A stretch of DNA of 64,000 nucleotides. Origin: Bacillus sp. OV166 (GTDB taxonomy: Bacteria > Bacillota > Bacilli > Bacillales > Cytobacillaceae). The notes below the pieces were generated by a model. It had not been told where the DNA came from. It did no database searches and worked only from the letters and a program-made list of their open reading frames with translations. Each line of letters starts with the position of its first letter. Position 1 is the stretch's first letter. The position numbers were made by a program, and so were the translations under genes. Positions 17,137 to 25,767 of the stretch are shown piece by piece. The stretch is taken from positions 3,729,001 through 3,793,000 of the forward strand of contig NZ_FXWM01000001.1 of NCBI RefSeq assembly GCF_900177675.1. The letters run 5' to 3'.

Positions 17137-17830
17137 TCTCTATACCACCTCCTGCAACCAATCGGTTACTAATTTCATTCAGTAATGTTTCGTCTCCATC
17201 TAGCAATCTCAAAGAAACCCAACGAGCGGATAGTTGATCTCCAACAAATTCTCGTACTTTAGGTTCAATTTTTTTAATTTTGGCTTCGATTTCAGCAGGA
17301 TACGTCACTTGAACCGGGTTGCATTCAATCACCCCTGTCACAATGCGATCAATCGTATCTAAGAGCATAGGAAATCCCTTTTTGTTCCTGGCAGAAATCT
17401 TGATGACGGGAACTCCCAACCGATTGGTCAACAATCGCTCATTAATCTGAATTCCTTGTTCTTCCGCAACATCAATTAAATTGATACAAATGATAACATT
17501 TGTTGTCATCTCTAATACCTGCAACGCTAGATTAAAATTCCGCTCTAATGAGGTCGCATCTAGTACCACAACTGTCACATCTGGTTTTTCAAAAACGATA
17601 TAATTTCGCGCTACTTCTTCATCCGTTGAATTCGAGAATAGCGAATAGGTGCCAGGAAGGTCAATAAGATTAAACGTTTTATCCTTATGCTGAACAGTCC
17701 CTTGCGCAAGTGAAACCGTTTTCCCAGCCCAATTTCCGGTATGCTGTCTTAGGCCCGTTAAGGCATTAAACAAGGTGCTTTTACCCGTATTCGGATTTCC
17801 AGCTAAGGCAATTCGATATTCATTACTCAT
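17111..17830 (-). CDS. FeoB small GTPase domain protein (split FeoB, N-terminal part)
   Basis: A 239-aa G protein. The P-loop is AGNPNTGKSTLFNAL, G3 is IDLPGTYSLFS, and NLID serves as the G4 motif. A helical GDI-like region follows (about 165-225). It ends where the membrane part of a full-length FeoB would continue. The upstream overlap with feoA is 8 bp and the downstream overlap with the membrane gene is 26 bp, so the three are translated as a coupled unit. The two FeoB parts presumably assemble at the membrane. Confidence 0.9.
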   Translation of the reverse strand: MSNEYRIALAGNPNTGKSTLFNALTGLRQHTGNWAGKTVSLAQGTVQHKDKTFNLIDLPGTYSLFSNSTDEEVARNYIVFEKPDVTVVVLDATSLERNFNLALQVLEMTTNVIICINLIDVAEEQGIQINERLLTNRLGVPVIKISARNKKGFPMLLDTIDRIVTGVIECNPVQVTYPAEIEAKIKKIEPKVREFVGDQLSARWVSLRLLDGDETLLNEISNRLVAGGGIENEYSKALC

Positions 17831-18074
17831 AAGACACCAGCTCCCCCTCTATTCTTGAACTTTCCTCTCTCCGAAGAGCAATCGTTGTTTGACTGACACG
17901 AAAGGCAATCGGGTCTCCCAACGGACTTTTACGCATGACCTCAACTAATGCACCTGCCACAAATCCTAAGTCTAATAATCTTCTTCTCATCACACCGTCC
18001 AGATTTAAAGAAGTAATTTTAATTAAATTGCCTTTTTCACCATTTACCAATTTGATAATGTTAGGGTTATCCAT
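17823..18074 (-). CDS. feoA: FeoA ferrous iron transport accessory protein
   Basis: An 83-aa SH3-like FeoA protein with the family core GNLIKITSLNLDGVMRRRLL, then DLGFVAGALVEVMRKSPLGDP and FRVSQTTIALRREES. It is cytosolic and thought to modulate FeoB. It is the first gene of the operon, with SD GGAGGGG before ATG. A weak Fur-like half site (GATAATATTTAT, minus strand, near 18164-18176) lies upstream, which is suggestive only. Confidence 0.9.
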   Translation of the reverse strand: MDNPNIIKLVNGEKGNLIKITSLNLDGVMRRRLLDLGFVAGALVEVMRKSPLGDPIAFRVSQTTIALRREESSRIEGELVSYE

Positions 18075-18221
18075 CTCTCTTTCCCCTCCTTCAAAGTTTT
18101 TACCTTGTGCAACTTTTTATTAATTATATGTTTAATTTCCAAAATTGTCACCTTATTTGTAAAAATAAATATTATCTGCGTGTTGGAAACTAGGATTTTA
18201 TCAAAAATTTAACTAAAAAAG

Positions 18222-18246
18222 CCCTTATGGATATTTTCCATAAGGG
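18222..18246 (-). terminator. terminator of nuclease-helicase gene
   Basis: CCCTTATGGA / TCCATAAGGG directly past the stop codon, with a TTTTTT run on the minus strand. Confidence 0.85.
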
Positions 18247-18247
18247 T

Positions 18248-20554
18248 TTATTTGCCTTTTAATAGAGGTGTTTGTGGATAACCAACTGTATACTGCTGCC
18301 ATTCCAGCGGCATGAGCATTTGATACTGTCGCTGGAGGAATCGGTCATCGATCAATACGATGGTTCCGTGGTCCTCCTCCGAGCGAATCAACCTTCCCCC
18401 TGCTTGCAGCACTTTATTCATGCCAGGATATACGTAGGCATAGTCATAACCGTTTTTGTCTTTTTGATAAAAATGTTCCTTAATGAGGTTCCGCTCAAAA
18501 CAAAGTTGTGGCAATCCTACACCTACAACGACAACCCCATTTAAACGATCTCCGATTAAATCAACGCCCTCCGAAAAAATACCGCCGAGGACAGCGAAGC
18601 CCAGTAATGTTTCTGTTTGATTGGGTTTAAATGCCGCCAAGAAAGCTTCCCTTTCAGTTTCGGTCATCCCTGATGCTTGGATGATCGTATTGGTTTCTTG
18701 GTCTTGTTGCTTGAACTGGTCATAAACAGAAAGTAAATACTGATAGGATGGGAAAAAGATAAAATAATTCCCAGGCCGGTTTTTAATCAAGGCTTGGATT
18801 GAAGATACAATTGAACGCTTTGTCTGTTCCCGGTCTCGGTAACGAGTAGATAATGGATTGATAAAGACGTCGACTTGGTCGCTTGAAAATGGTGAAGGGA
18901 TGGATATTGCATAATCATCGTCCTGCCCACCAAGGATTTCTTGATAATAGGATAAAGGTGACAATGTGGCCGAAAAGAATAGTTTTGATCGATAGCCCTT
19001 CCCCATTTGTCTTAGAAGCTTTGAAGGATCAATGCAAAAAAGCTTCACGAGTAAATCGTTTTTAATTTTTTCGGCATAAACGACATAATGTTCATCAAGC
19101 AACTCGGTAATTTTTAAAAAATTATTTACCACAAAGTATGCTTCCAAAAGAGTTTGGGACGTTTCTGTTTGAAGAACCTGTTCTGCGCTTTCTACAAATT
19201 GAATCAGTTGTTCAATTAATTCTTCATCCAAATGATCAATGGTGAATTCATATTTATCTAGATTTTCTTTTTTGAGGGAAATAAACCAAGCATTTAGCTT
19301 GGTTGCAGACTCATATATTGCTTTATTGACACCCTTAAAATCCTTTTTCAATTGGAGAAATAATTCTTTGTTTAAGGTTGCTGAAAACATCTCACGCCCC
19401 CGGTCCACCAGATTATGTGCCTCGTCGACTAGGAGTGCGGTATGTTTTTTTTGCTCTTCAAACAGACGTTTTAGCGATACCCGCGGGTCGAAAATATAAT
19501 TGTAGTCACAGATGATACAGTCCACTGTATAGGTAAGGTCAATCGAAAATTCAAATGGACAGACCGTATGTTTCCTTGCATATATTTCAATTACTTCACG
19601 GGTCATGCCGGTTTCATTTGTTAGAATATCATGAATTGCGTCATTGATCCGATCATAATAGCCATTTGCAAATTCACAATAATCTTTTTGGCAAACAGTT
19701 TCCTCTTTAAAACAAACCTTGTCCTTGGCCGTAATGGTCAGCGTGTTGATACAAAGACCTGAAGAGCGCATTTTCTTAAACGCCTCTTCGGCAGTTGTAC
19801 GGGTAATCGTTTTAGCCGTAAGGTAGAAAACTCGATTCAGAAGCCCCTCCCCGATTGCCTTTACTGATGGAAACAGTGTCGATATCGTCTTGCCGATTCC
19901 GGTTGGCGCTTTAGCGAACAGATTTTTTTCATCTAAAATCGTCTTATAAATCACCCCAGCTAATTTCCGCTGTCCCTCGCGATAGGAATCAAATGGGAAG
20001 GCTAGCTCTTTACAACTTCCATTTCGTTTTTCCCGATGCTCGTGCAGCAGCTTAGCGTATGGGGCATAGTCTTCAATTATCTTTCCAACAAATGCTTCAA
20101 GTTCTGAAATCGCGCACTTCTTTTTATAATATGTTTTCACTTCTGTTTCAACGTGGACATAGGTAAGTTGGACAAAGATTTCCTCTAGCACCTTGTTCTT
20201 GGCATACATATAGGCATACATCTTTGCCTGCGCCCAGTGCACAGGATACCCTCCATTTTGTATCTGCTCTGACATCTGTGAAAATGATTTGATTTCGTCG
20301 ATGATCACTTCATCCCCACGAAACAATAGCCCATCACACCTGCCATCAATAAAGAAGGAAAGCTCATCAAACGGGACTTCCGCGTGGAGATACACTTCTT
20401 TTTGATCATCTTCTTGATACGTTTTTTGAATCTTTTGATGAATCCTTGTCCCATCCAGAAGCGTCGATTGAGAGCGGAAACGTGAATCAATACTGCCGCC
20501 CTTGAAAACATGTTCAACGAGCGTTCTTACCGATATATGAATAGCCTCTGACAT
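18248..20554 (-). CDS. DinG/XPD-like helicase with N-terminal PD-(D/E)XK nuclease domain
   Basis: A 768-aa SF2 helicase. The N-terminal approximately 180 aa look like a RecB/Cas4-type nuclease (FIDGRCDGLL, then VIIDEIKSFS; Asp and Glu-x-Lys). The helicase part has Walker A APTGIGKTISTLF, a Cys cluster suited to a 4Fe-4S centre (CFKEETVCQKDYCEF, then CPFEF), DEAH box LLVDEAHNLVDR and motif VI QAGGRLIRSEEDHG. It is expected to unwind 5'-3' and process branched or damaged DNA. It is monocistronic. A LexA-like site lies upstream at 20587-20600. Confidence 0.85.
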   Translation of the reverse strand: MSEAIHISVRTLVEHVFKGGSIDSRFRSQSTLLDGTRIHQKIQKTYQEDDQKEVYLHAEVPFDELSFFIDGRCDGLLFRGDEVIIDEIKSFSQMSEQIQNGGYPVHWAQAKMYAYMYAKNKVLEEIFVQLTYVHVETEVKTYYKKKCAISELEAFVGKIIEDYAPYAKLLHEHREKRNGSCKELAFPFDSYREGQRKLAGVIYKTILDEKNLFAKAPTGIGKTISTLFPSVKAIGEGLLNRVFYLTAKTITRTTAEEAFKKMRSSGLCINTLTITAKDKVCFKEETVCQKDYCEFANGYYDRINDAIHDILTNETGMTREVIEIYARKHTVCPFEFSIDLTYTVDCIICDYNYIFDPRVSLKRLFEEQKKHTALLVDEAHNLVDRGREMFSATLNKELFLQLKKDFKGVNKAIYESATKLNAWFISLKKENLDKYEFTIDHLDEELIEQLIQFVESAEQVLQTETSQTLLEAYFVVNNFLKITELLDEHYVVYAEKIKNDLLVKLFCIDPSKLLRQMGKGYRSKLFFSATLSPLSYYQEILGGQDDDYAISIPSPFSSDQVDVFINPLSTRYRDREQTKRSIVSSIQALIKNRPGNYFIFFPSYQYLLSVYDQFKQQDQETNTIIQASGMTETEREAFLAAFKPNQTETLLGFAVLGGIFSEGVDLIGDRLNGVVVVGVGLPQLCFERNLIKEHFYQKDKNGYDYAYVYPGMNKVLQAGGRLIRSEEDHGTIVLIDDRFLQRQYQMLMPLEWQQYTVGYPQTPLLKGK

Positions 20555-20586
20555 TGGCTCACCAACTTACTAGAAAATCAATCATG

Positions 20587-20614
20587 AGAATATATGTTTG
20601 CTACTTAAAGTATA
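20587..20614 (-). promoter_or_regulatory. possible LexA box and -10 upstream of helicase
   Basis: On the minus strand TATACT (20609-20614) is followed by CAAACATATATTCT (20587-20600), which matches 11 of 14 positions of the Bacillus LexA palindrome CGAAC-N4-GTTCG. No good -35 was seen. Confidence 0.3.
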
Positions 20615-20668
20615 CCATATTTTCATAACCATCTGATAGCATCGACCGAAAGCCAATTCAAATAAAAA

Positions 20669-20700
20669 ACAAGTAAGGACTAACCAGCCTCCTTACTTGT
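20669..20700 (-). terminator. terminator of proBA operon
   Basis: ACAAGTAAGGA / TCCTTACTTGT perfect 11-bp stem with a U-rich tail on the minus strand. Confidence 0.85.
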
Positions 20701-20716
20701 TCTTTTCTTGAAATGA

Positions 20717-21958
20717 TTATGACCGAATCTGACCAGTGCCACGGACAATCGCTTTTGTCGTTGTGAGTGCACGGAGTCCCATTGGTCCACGAGCATGAAG
20801 CTTTTGTGTGCTAATTCCAATTTCTGCCCCATATCCAAACTGCTCACCATCGGTGAACCGAGTCGATGCATTATGGTATAACACCGCTGCATCCACTGCC
20901 TGAAAAAACAAACCAACATTTTCAGGATTTTCACTGATAATTGCCTCAGAATGTTTTGTTCCATATTGATCGATATGGTCAATTGCTTCCTTCACATCAC
21001 TTACCAGTTTTACCGCCAAAATTGGTGCTAAAAATTCTGAACACCAATCTTCTTCTGTTGCTTGTTTTACAAATGAATAGGCAGAAGCTAATTCTTTATC
21101 TCCACGCAACTCCACCCCATGGTCATAAAGCGACCTTAATAATTCAGCTGCAAAAGGCCACTTTTTGTGAATAATTACGGTTTCGGCTGCATTACAAACA
21201 GATGGACGGTGCAATTTTGCATTTATTGCGATATCTATTGCCATCGTTTCATTTGCTGTTTCATCAATAAAAACATGACAGTTGCCTACACCCGTCTCCA
21301 AAACTGGAACCGTAGCGTTTTGGATTACTGATTGAATTAATCCAGCTCCACCGCGTGGTATAAGAACATCTAGGTATTGATTCAGTTTAAACATTTCTGA
21401 AGCTGTTTCACGGCTCGTGTCCTCCAATAGTTGAACGGCATCGACAGGTATTGCGGTTTCTGCAAGTGCCTTGCGCATTACATGGACAAGTGCCTTATTG
21501 GAATGAATGGCTGAAGAGCTCCCTCTTAAAAGAACAGCATTTCCGGCTTTTAAGCAAAGACTTCCCGCATCAACGGTAACATTGGGTCGTGCTTCATACA
21601 CCATTCCAACCACCCCGAGAGCAACACGGATCATCTCTATTTGTAAACCATTCGGACGGTCCCATGCTTCGATTATTTCACCAATTGGATCCTTCAAATC
21701 AATTAACTGGCGAACTCCATCCACGATCTGCTCGATTCTTTCTTCTGTTAACATAAGTCGATCCAACAGTGAAGCGGAAAATCCATTTTCTTTTCCTGCT
21801 TCAATATCCTTGGCATTTTCAGTAATTAACCATTCTTTTTCTGTTAATAAATGGTCAGCCATCATCGATAACGCATTGTTTTTTTCTTCCGCTGACACCA
21901 TTCCCAATTGTTTAGCGGCTTTCTTTAATTTACTGGCTTTTTCTAACAACTCACTCAT
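20717..21958 (-). CDS. proA: gamma-glutamyl phosphate reductase
   Basis: A 413-aa ProA of standard length. It reduces glutamyl-5-phosphate with NADPH to glutamate semialdehyde in proline synthesis. Motifs are [28 protein letters not shown], the catalytic-Cys region [13 protein letters not shown] and GIGNCHVF-like [10 protein letters not shown]. It lies 6 bp after proB in one operon. Confidence 0.96.
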   Translation of the reverse strand: MSELLEKASKLKKAAKQLGMVSAEEKNNALSMMADHLLTEKEWLITENAKDIEAGKENGFSASLLDRLMLTEERIEQIVDGVRQLIDLKDPIGEIIEAWDRPNGLQIEMIRVALGVVGMVYEARPNVTVDAGSLCLKAGNAVLLRGSSSAIHSNKALVHVMRKALAETAIPVDAVQLLEDTSRETASEMFKLNQYLDVLIPRGGAGLIQSVIQNATVPVLETGVGNCHVFIDETANETMAIDIAINAKLHRPSVCNAAETVIIHKKWPFAAELLRSLYDHGVELRGDKELASAYSFVKQATEEDWCSEFLAPILAVKLVSDVKEAIDHIDQYGTKHSEAIISENPENVGLFFQAVDAAVLYHNASTRFTDGEQFGYGAEIGISTQKLHARGPMGLRALTTTKAIVRGTGQIRS

Positions 21959-21964
21959 TCAGTT

Positions 21965-23077
21965 TCACTCCTTTGGCATTGTGACCCAATTGTCACGATG
22001 AATGACTTCTGCTTTTTTATTAATGGAATAATCCTTCGATTGTTCACTTGGCAAACCTTTTACTTTTAGTAAATTCTTAGAAGAATAATAAATTTGGCCT
22101 TTCCCGACAATTTTGCCTTTTTGATTCTGGACAACGACCACATCTAAGGCGTTAAACTCACCAATGACATTCGTGACACCCACTGGAAGTAAACTTTTAC
22201 CCTGGAACACAACGGCCTTTTCCGCGCCATCATCAATTTCGATCACACCACCGACCTGAGAGTGGTAAGCAATCCATTGTTTTCTCATTTGCATTTGCGT
22301 CTGGAATGGTCCGCCGATATAAGTCCCATCACCCTTACCAGTTAAAATATCAACCAGTTTTTCCTTTCCAGCACCAGTGCCGACGAAGACACTGACACCA
22401 AGGGAAAGAGCTTTTTTTGATGCTAGTAATTTTGATTTCATTCCACCTGTTCCAACAGAAGAACCACTTTCTCCGGCAACACCGAGGAGTTTTTCAGATA
22501 TTTCAGGAATAAAATGATATTTTTTTGCCTCTTTCGATGATTTTGGATTGCCATCATATAAACCATTCACATCTGTTAAAATAATCAATGCATTCGCATG
22601 TAAAAAACCACTTACGAGCGCTGAGAGCATATCATTGTCACCGAAAGTCAATTCCTCAATCGCAACCGAATCATTTTCATTAATGATCGGTAAAACACCT
22701 TTTTGAAGTAACTCATGAATGGTATTAAAGAGGTTATGAAACCGAACCTGGCTGTAAAAATCTTCACGAGTTAATAGGATTTGGGCTGGCACTATCGCAA
22801 ACTCTTTAAATAACTGTATATAATTCTGCATCAACAACCCTTGTCCCACAGCTGCGGCCGCTTGTTTCCCAGCAACTGTCTTTGGACGAGATGGATATCC
22901 AAGTGAGCCAAATCCTGCAGCAACTGCTCCGGATGAAATAAGGAGAACATCATGCCCTTGCTCTTTCAAAAAGGCAAGTGCCTCTACATGGTCTCGTATT
23001 TTCTCTTCAGAAATTGTTCCTGAGGCATTCGTGAGCGAGCTGCTCCCAATCTTTACAACCACCAGCTGTTTTTTCAT
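21965..23077 (-). CDS. proB: glutamate 5-kinase with PUA domain
   Basis: A 370-aa ProB. The start is placed at [15 protein letters not shown] (23077) because the longer frame would run back into the T-box terminator. The amino-acid kinase domain has [34 protein letters not shown] and [17 protein letters not shown]-terminal PUA domain (about 275-370) is present. The first enzyme of proline synthesis, normally feedback-inhibited by proline. Expression is set by the upstream proline T-box. Confidence 0.95.
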   Translation of the reverse strand: MKKQLVVVKIGSSSLTNASGTISEEKIRDHVEALAFLKEQGHDVLLISSGAVAAGFGSLGYPSRPKTVAGKQAAAAVGQGLLMQNYIQLFKEFAIVPAQILLTREDFYSQVRFHNLFNTIHELLQKGVLPIINENDSVAIEELTFGDNDMLSALVSGFLHANALIILTDVNGLYDGNPKSSKEAKKYHFIPEISEKLLGVAGESGSSVGTGGMKSKLLASKKALSLGVSVFVGTGAGKEKLVDILTGKGDGTYIGGPFQTQMQMRKQWIAYHSQVGGVIEIDDGAEKAVVFQGKSLLPVGVTNVIGEFNALDVVVVQNQKGKIVGKGQIYYSSKNLLKVKGLPSEQSKDYSINKKAEVIHRDNWVTMPKE

Positions 23078-23343
23078 CGCATTCCGAACCTTTCTTTTTG
23101 TAAAATAAAAAAACGACTCTTCTGTCCTAAAAAAAAGGACGGAAAGTCGTTTCCGCGGTACCACCTTTATTGATGCCATGCACCCACTTTAATCCCGTAA
23201 CGAGGGTGACGGCTTATGTTTGCATAAGCAGCGTGTGAGGGCAGGTTCAGACTTTTTTCCGTGAGAAACCTTTCAGCCAACGGGTTTCACTCTCTATCAC
23301 GTTCCAAAGATTTACTAATCCCAAACTGTTTTCGATTTATATT
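23078..23343 (-). promoter_or_regulatory. proline T-box riboswitch of proBA
   Basis: A minus-strand leader with T-box core TGGTACCGCGG (about 23153-23164) followed by a terminator stem (23113-23150: ACGACT/AGTCGT with inner GTCC/GGAC, then a T7 run). In stem I the specifier loop reads GAA-CCT-GCC, with CCT (Pro) at 23243-23245. Uncharged tRNA-Pro should favour the antiterminator and turn on proBA. This makes it the anabolic proline set rather than the osmotic one. Confidence 0.92.
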
Positions 23344-23349
23344 TCTTTG

Positions 23350-23378
23350 ATTATCCTTAGAAATTGGATAAAAGTCAA
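23350..23378 (-). promoter_or_regulatory. sigma-A promoter of proBA
   Basis: Minus strand TTGACT (23373-23378), 17-bp spacer, GATAAT (23350-23355). Transcription would start near 23343, just before the T-box stem I. Confidence 0.75.
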
Positions 23379-23400
23379 TAGAATATTTTAAATTATTGAA

Positions 23401-23427
23401 AAAAGAGCTAAATAGATTAGCTCTTTT
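23401..23427 (-). terminator. terminator overlapping mhqD stop
   Basis: AAAAGAGCTA / TAGCTCTTTT 10-bp stem; the stop codon lies inside the stem. Confidence 0.8.
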
Positions 23428-24031
23428 AAATGAGTTTTTTATACCACTGAGCTGCTGCCTCAACTTCATCAAAGGTTAATTGATGTCCATTATGCTCCCA
23501 ATGAAGATGGACCTTCGCCTGAGCCTGCTCCAACATCTTTTCGAGTTCGCCTGATTCCAATGGTGAACAAATAGGATCATTTGTTCCAGCACCAATAAAA
23601 ACGGATGTTCCTGATAAATCAGGCAAAGAAATCCCTCTTAAAGGAACCATTGGATGATGGAGAATGGCTCCTTTTAAGGCATCTTGATAATGGAACAACA
23701 AACTGGCAGCAATATTTGCACCATTTGAATACCCAATCGCAATGACATTGTTTCGATCAAATTCATATTTTTTAGCTGCATCATCTAGAAATTCATATAA
23801 TTCTTTTGTGCGAAAAATAAGATCCTCTTCATCAAAAATACCCTCCGCTAATCTTCGGAAAAAACGCGGCATCCCATTTTCAAGGACATTTCCACGCACA
23901 CTTAGAAACGAAGCCTCCTCATCAATTTTCCCTGCTATAGGAATCAAATCTAATTCTGTTCCGCCTGTCCCATGCAGCAATAAAAAAGTTGGTTTGCTTG
24001 CGACTTTCCCTTTTTGAAAAATATGTTTCAT
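23426..24031 (-). CDS. mhqD: MhqD-like carboxylesterase/phospholipase
   Basis: A 201-aa alpha/beta hydrolase with LLLHGTGGTELDL, RFFRRLAEGIFDEEDL, nucleophile elbow IGYSNGANIAASLL (Ser near 106), then IGAGTNDP and a C-terminal His in WEHNGHQLT. The wording of the conserved parts fits MhqD of B. subtilis, a member of the MhqR regulon induced by quinones and catechol. Support comes from an 18-bp palindrome upstream that matches the MhqR operator. The SD AAGGGGA precedes ATG by 11 nt. It is monocistronic. Confidence 0.85.
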   Translation of the reverse strand: MKHIFQKGKVASKPTFLLLHGTGGTELDLIPIAGKIDEEASFLSVRGNVLENGMPRFFRRLAEGIFDEEDLIFRTKELYEFLDDAAKKYEFDRNNVIAIGYSNGANIAASLLFHYQDALKGAILHHPMVPLRGISLPDLSGTSVFIGAGTNDPICSPLESGELEKMLEQAQAKVHLHWEHNGHQLTFDEVEAAAQWYKKLI

Positions 24032-24388
24032 CGTCGTCCGTCCCCTTCCTTAATATAAAAGTTTCCTTACAGTTATCACAGCTACATCAGAAGGTGTTAC
24101 CCTTACAGGAAGTGATTCCGATATTTGACTTGATTATTTCATAATCGTCCAAATATGAAAATCTCTTAATTACAAATATCTCGATTATGAGATAATAGTA
24201 ATACTAAATTTTTTTCACGTCAACTAGCTTCCCCATTTTAAAACATCGTGTAATCATAAATGGAAATATAAACAACTATGAAATGAAACTATTTCATAAA
24301 ACAACCAAAGCCGTCTATTATTTTTATTAAGAAATTCTCTTCTGACAAATACTACATTTAAAACATAATTAAGTAAGGGAGAAAAGCC
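24032..24388. other. divergent intergenic region
   Basis: Holds the MhqR-like operator (24177-24194) and a small GATTAT-TTC-ATAATC inverted repeat (about 24132-24146), with no gene. It separates mhqD from the 72-aa membrane protein gene. Confidence 0.6.
24177..24194. promoter_or_regulatory. MhqR-like operator
   Basis: TATCTCGATTATGAGATA is a palindrome (outer 6 bp perfect) close to the MhqR consensus ATCTCGAATTCGAGAT. Its position 146 bp upstream of mhqD and 195 bp upstream of the 72-aa gene could serve either. Confidence 0.6.
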
Positions 24389-24607
24389 ATGAAAGTGTTA
24401 GGTATTTATGTATTGGTATTATTATCGTCTCTTTCATTCATTTTATTATTGGACATCCTTTTAGGATTTAGCCTCCCTCATGCATTCTACCATCTTGTAA
24501 ATCCTTTTTGGGTAATCGAGTCAGGAGAATATTTAATGTTAGTATGTCTTTTTTTGCTTATCATTGGTCAACAAATCTTTATCGTCATAAAAAATAGAAC
24601 TGAATAA
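24389..24607 (+). CDS. small two-helix membrane protein
   Basis: 72 aa with two hydrophobic helices (about 3-25 and 47-67) joined by a short loop; no known motif. SD GGGAGA, 7 nt before ATG. Its stop is only 10 bp from the end of the convergent GerB gene, with no terminator between. It is not recognised. Sharing the intergenic region with mhqD raises, but does not prove, co-regulation. Confidence 0.65.
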   Translation: MKVLGIYVLVLLSSLSFILLLDILLGFSLPHAFYHLVNPFWVIESGEYLMLVCLFLLIIGQQIFIVIKNRTE

Positions 24608-24617
24608 CAAAATGGCT

Positions 24618-25721
24618 CTAATTAGTTTTCTTGTTGAAACGGTTTCGGATGATGGAAACAAAAACCATTAGTAATGGAAGAATTATAAAAAAAACAGTGT
24701 GAAAATAAGGGCCTACTACGTAACGACCTTCTTCTATATGCTCGGAATAATTAGAGGCAATCATCATGGATGAAAAGATGAGGGTCCCTCCGGCTGGCAG
24801 GAGAATCGGTCGATGATTTTTCAACTTGAACAAATCGACTACTCCGATTACAGCACTATAAAGAAAGATAGATACCTTGAAAAAAACCGTAATCAATAAA
24901 GTAAAAACCACAATAGCATCAAGTCTTTGTATAAATTCTAAAAGATTAACCCTTCCAATTGTTGCTAACGAAGGAAATGTAGCCCTCTCCATTACTTCGA
25001 CACCAAGAACAGCGATATTTAAAGCTGCTGTAAAACCTAAAATAAGACCGCTAGAAACTAAAGCAGACAACCACACTTTTTTCAATAATTTAGGCCTATT
25101 TAAATAAGGAACAAGCATCGTGAAGACAATCATTTCTCCAAAAGGGACATCTGTCAAGAAAGGAAAGGCTGTAGTTAAAATTGGTTTCCATCCATTTTCC
25201 AGAAATGGCCGTAAATGCCGAAATTCAATAGTACCTGAAACAAGGATAAAAAAATATCCTGTAGCTCCAAACAAGAGTAAAATGACTATAAATACTTCTG
25301 CTGTTCTCCCTAATACTTCAATTCCTAGATATAGTACAAAACATACTACAAGTACAAAAGTGATATGAACCACTAATAAAGGTGTTTCTGTCAATGTCGA
25401 TGAAATCAGCAACTCACTAAAATCACGCACATTTCTGGCAGCAATATACAAAAAATAAAAAATATATAGCAACCCAACGATCCCCCCCAAGTATTTACCA
25501 AATATTTTTATTGCATATCCGGTAAGGGGCAGAGTTGGATATTGACGAAATAATAAGTAGTAAATAAACAATAGGACAATTCCCCCGCACATTCCAAAAA
25601 GAATTGCCAGCCAGGCATCTTTTCCGGCATCTATTCCATAACTTACGACCACTGCAGTTCCCAAGTCAAATATAAACATCATGGCAAAGAGTTGAATGGC
25701 ACTAATTTTAGCTTTCTCCAT
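24618..25721 (-). CDS. germinant receptor subunit B, second operon
   Basis: A 367-aa GerAB/GerKB-type permease with about ten helices. The start is MEKAKISAIQLFAMMFIFDLG, as usual for the family, with DVPFGEMIVFTMLVPYL mid-protein and a basic C terminus. It is last in an A-C-B operon, the gene order of gerK in B. subtilis. The SD GGGAGG lies upstream of ATG. Confidence 0.92.
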   Translation of the reverse strand: MEKAKISAIQLFAMMFIFDLGTAVVVSYGIDAGKDAWLAILFGMCGGIVLLFIYYLLFRQYPTLPLTGYAIKIFGKYLGGIVGLLYIFYFLYIAARNVRDFSELLISSTLTETPLLVVHITFVLVVCFVLYLGIEVLGRTAEVFIVILLLFGATGYFFILVSGTIEFRHLRPFLENGWKPILTTAFPFLTDVPFGEMIVFTMLVPYLNRPKLLKKVWLSALVSSGLILGFTAALNIAVLGVEVMERATFPSLATIGRVNLLEFIQRLDAIVVFTLLITVFFKVSIFLYSAVIGVVDLFKLKNHRPILLPAGGTLIFSSMMIASNYSEHIEEGRYVVGPYFHTVFFIILPLLMVFVSIIRNRFNKKTN

Positions 25722-25767
25722 GTCTGAGAGAACCTCCCTTCTTACCCAATTTGGTTAGTTTTTTTAT

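Noticed and set aside
18164..18176. Fur box upstream of feoA
   Set aside because: Only one half-site matches well (GATAAT); mentioned in the feoA entry but not called.
23287..23472. 61-codon minus-strand frame over the proBA promoter
   Set aside because: It overlaps the T-box leader, promoter and mhqD end; a chance frame.
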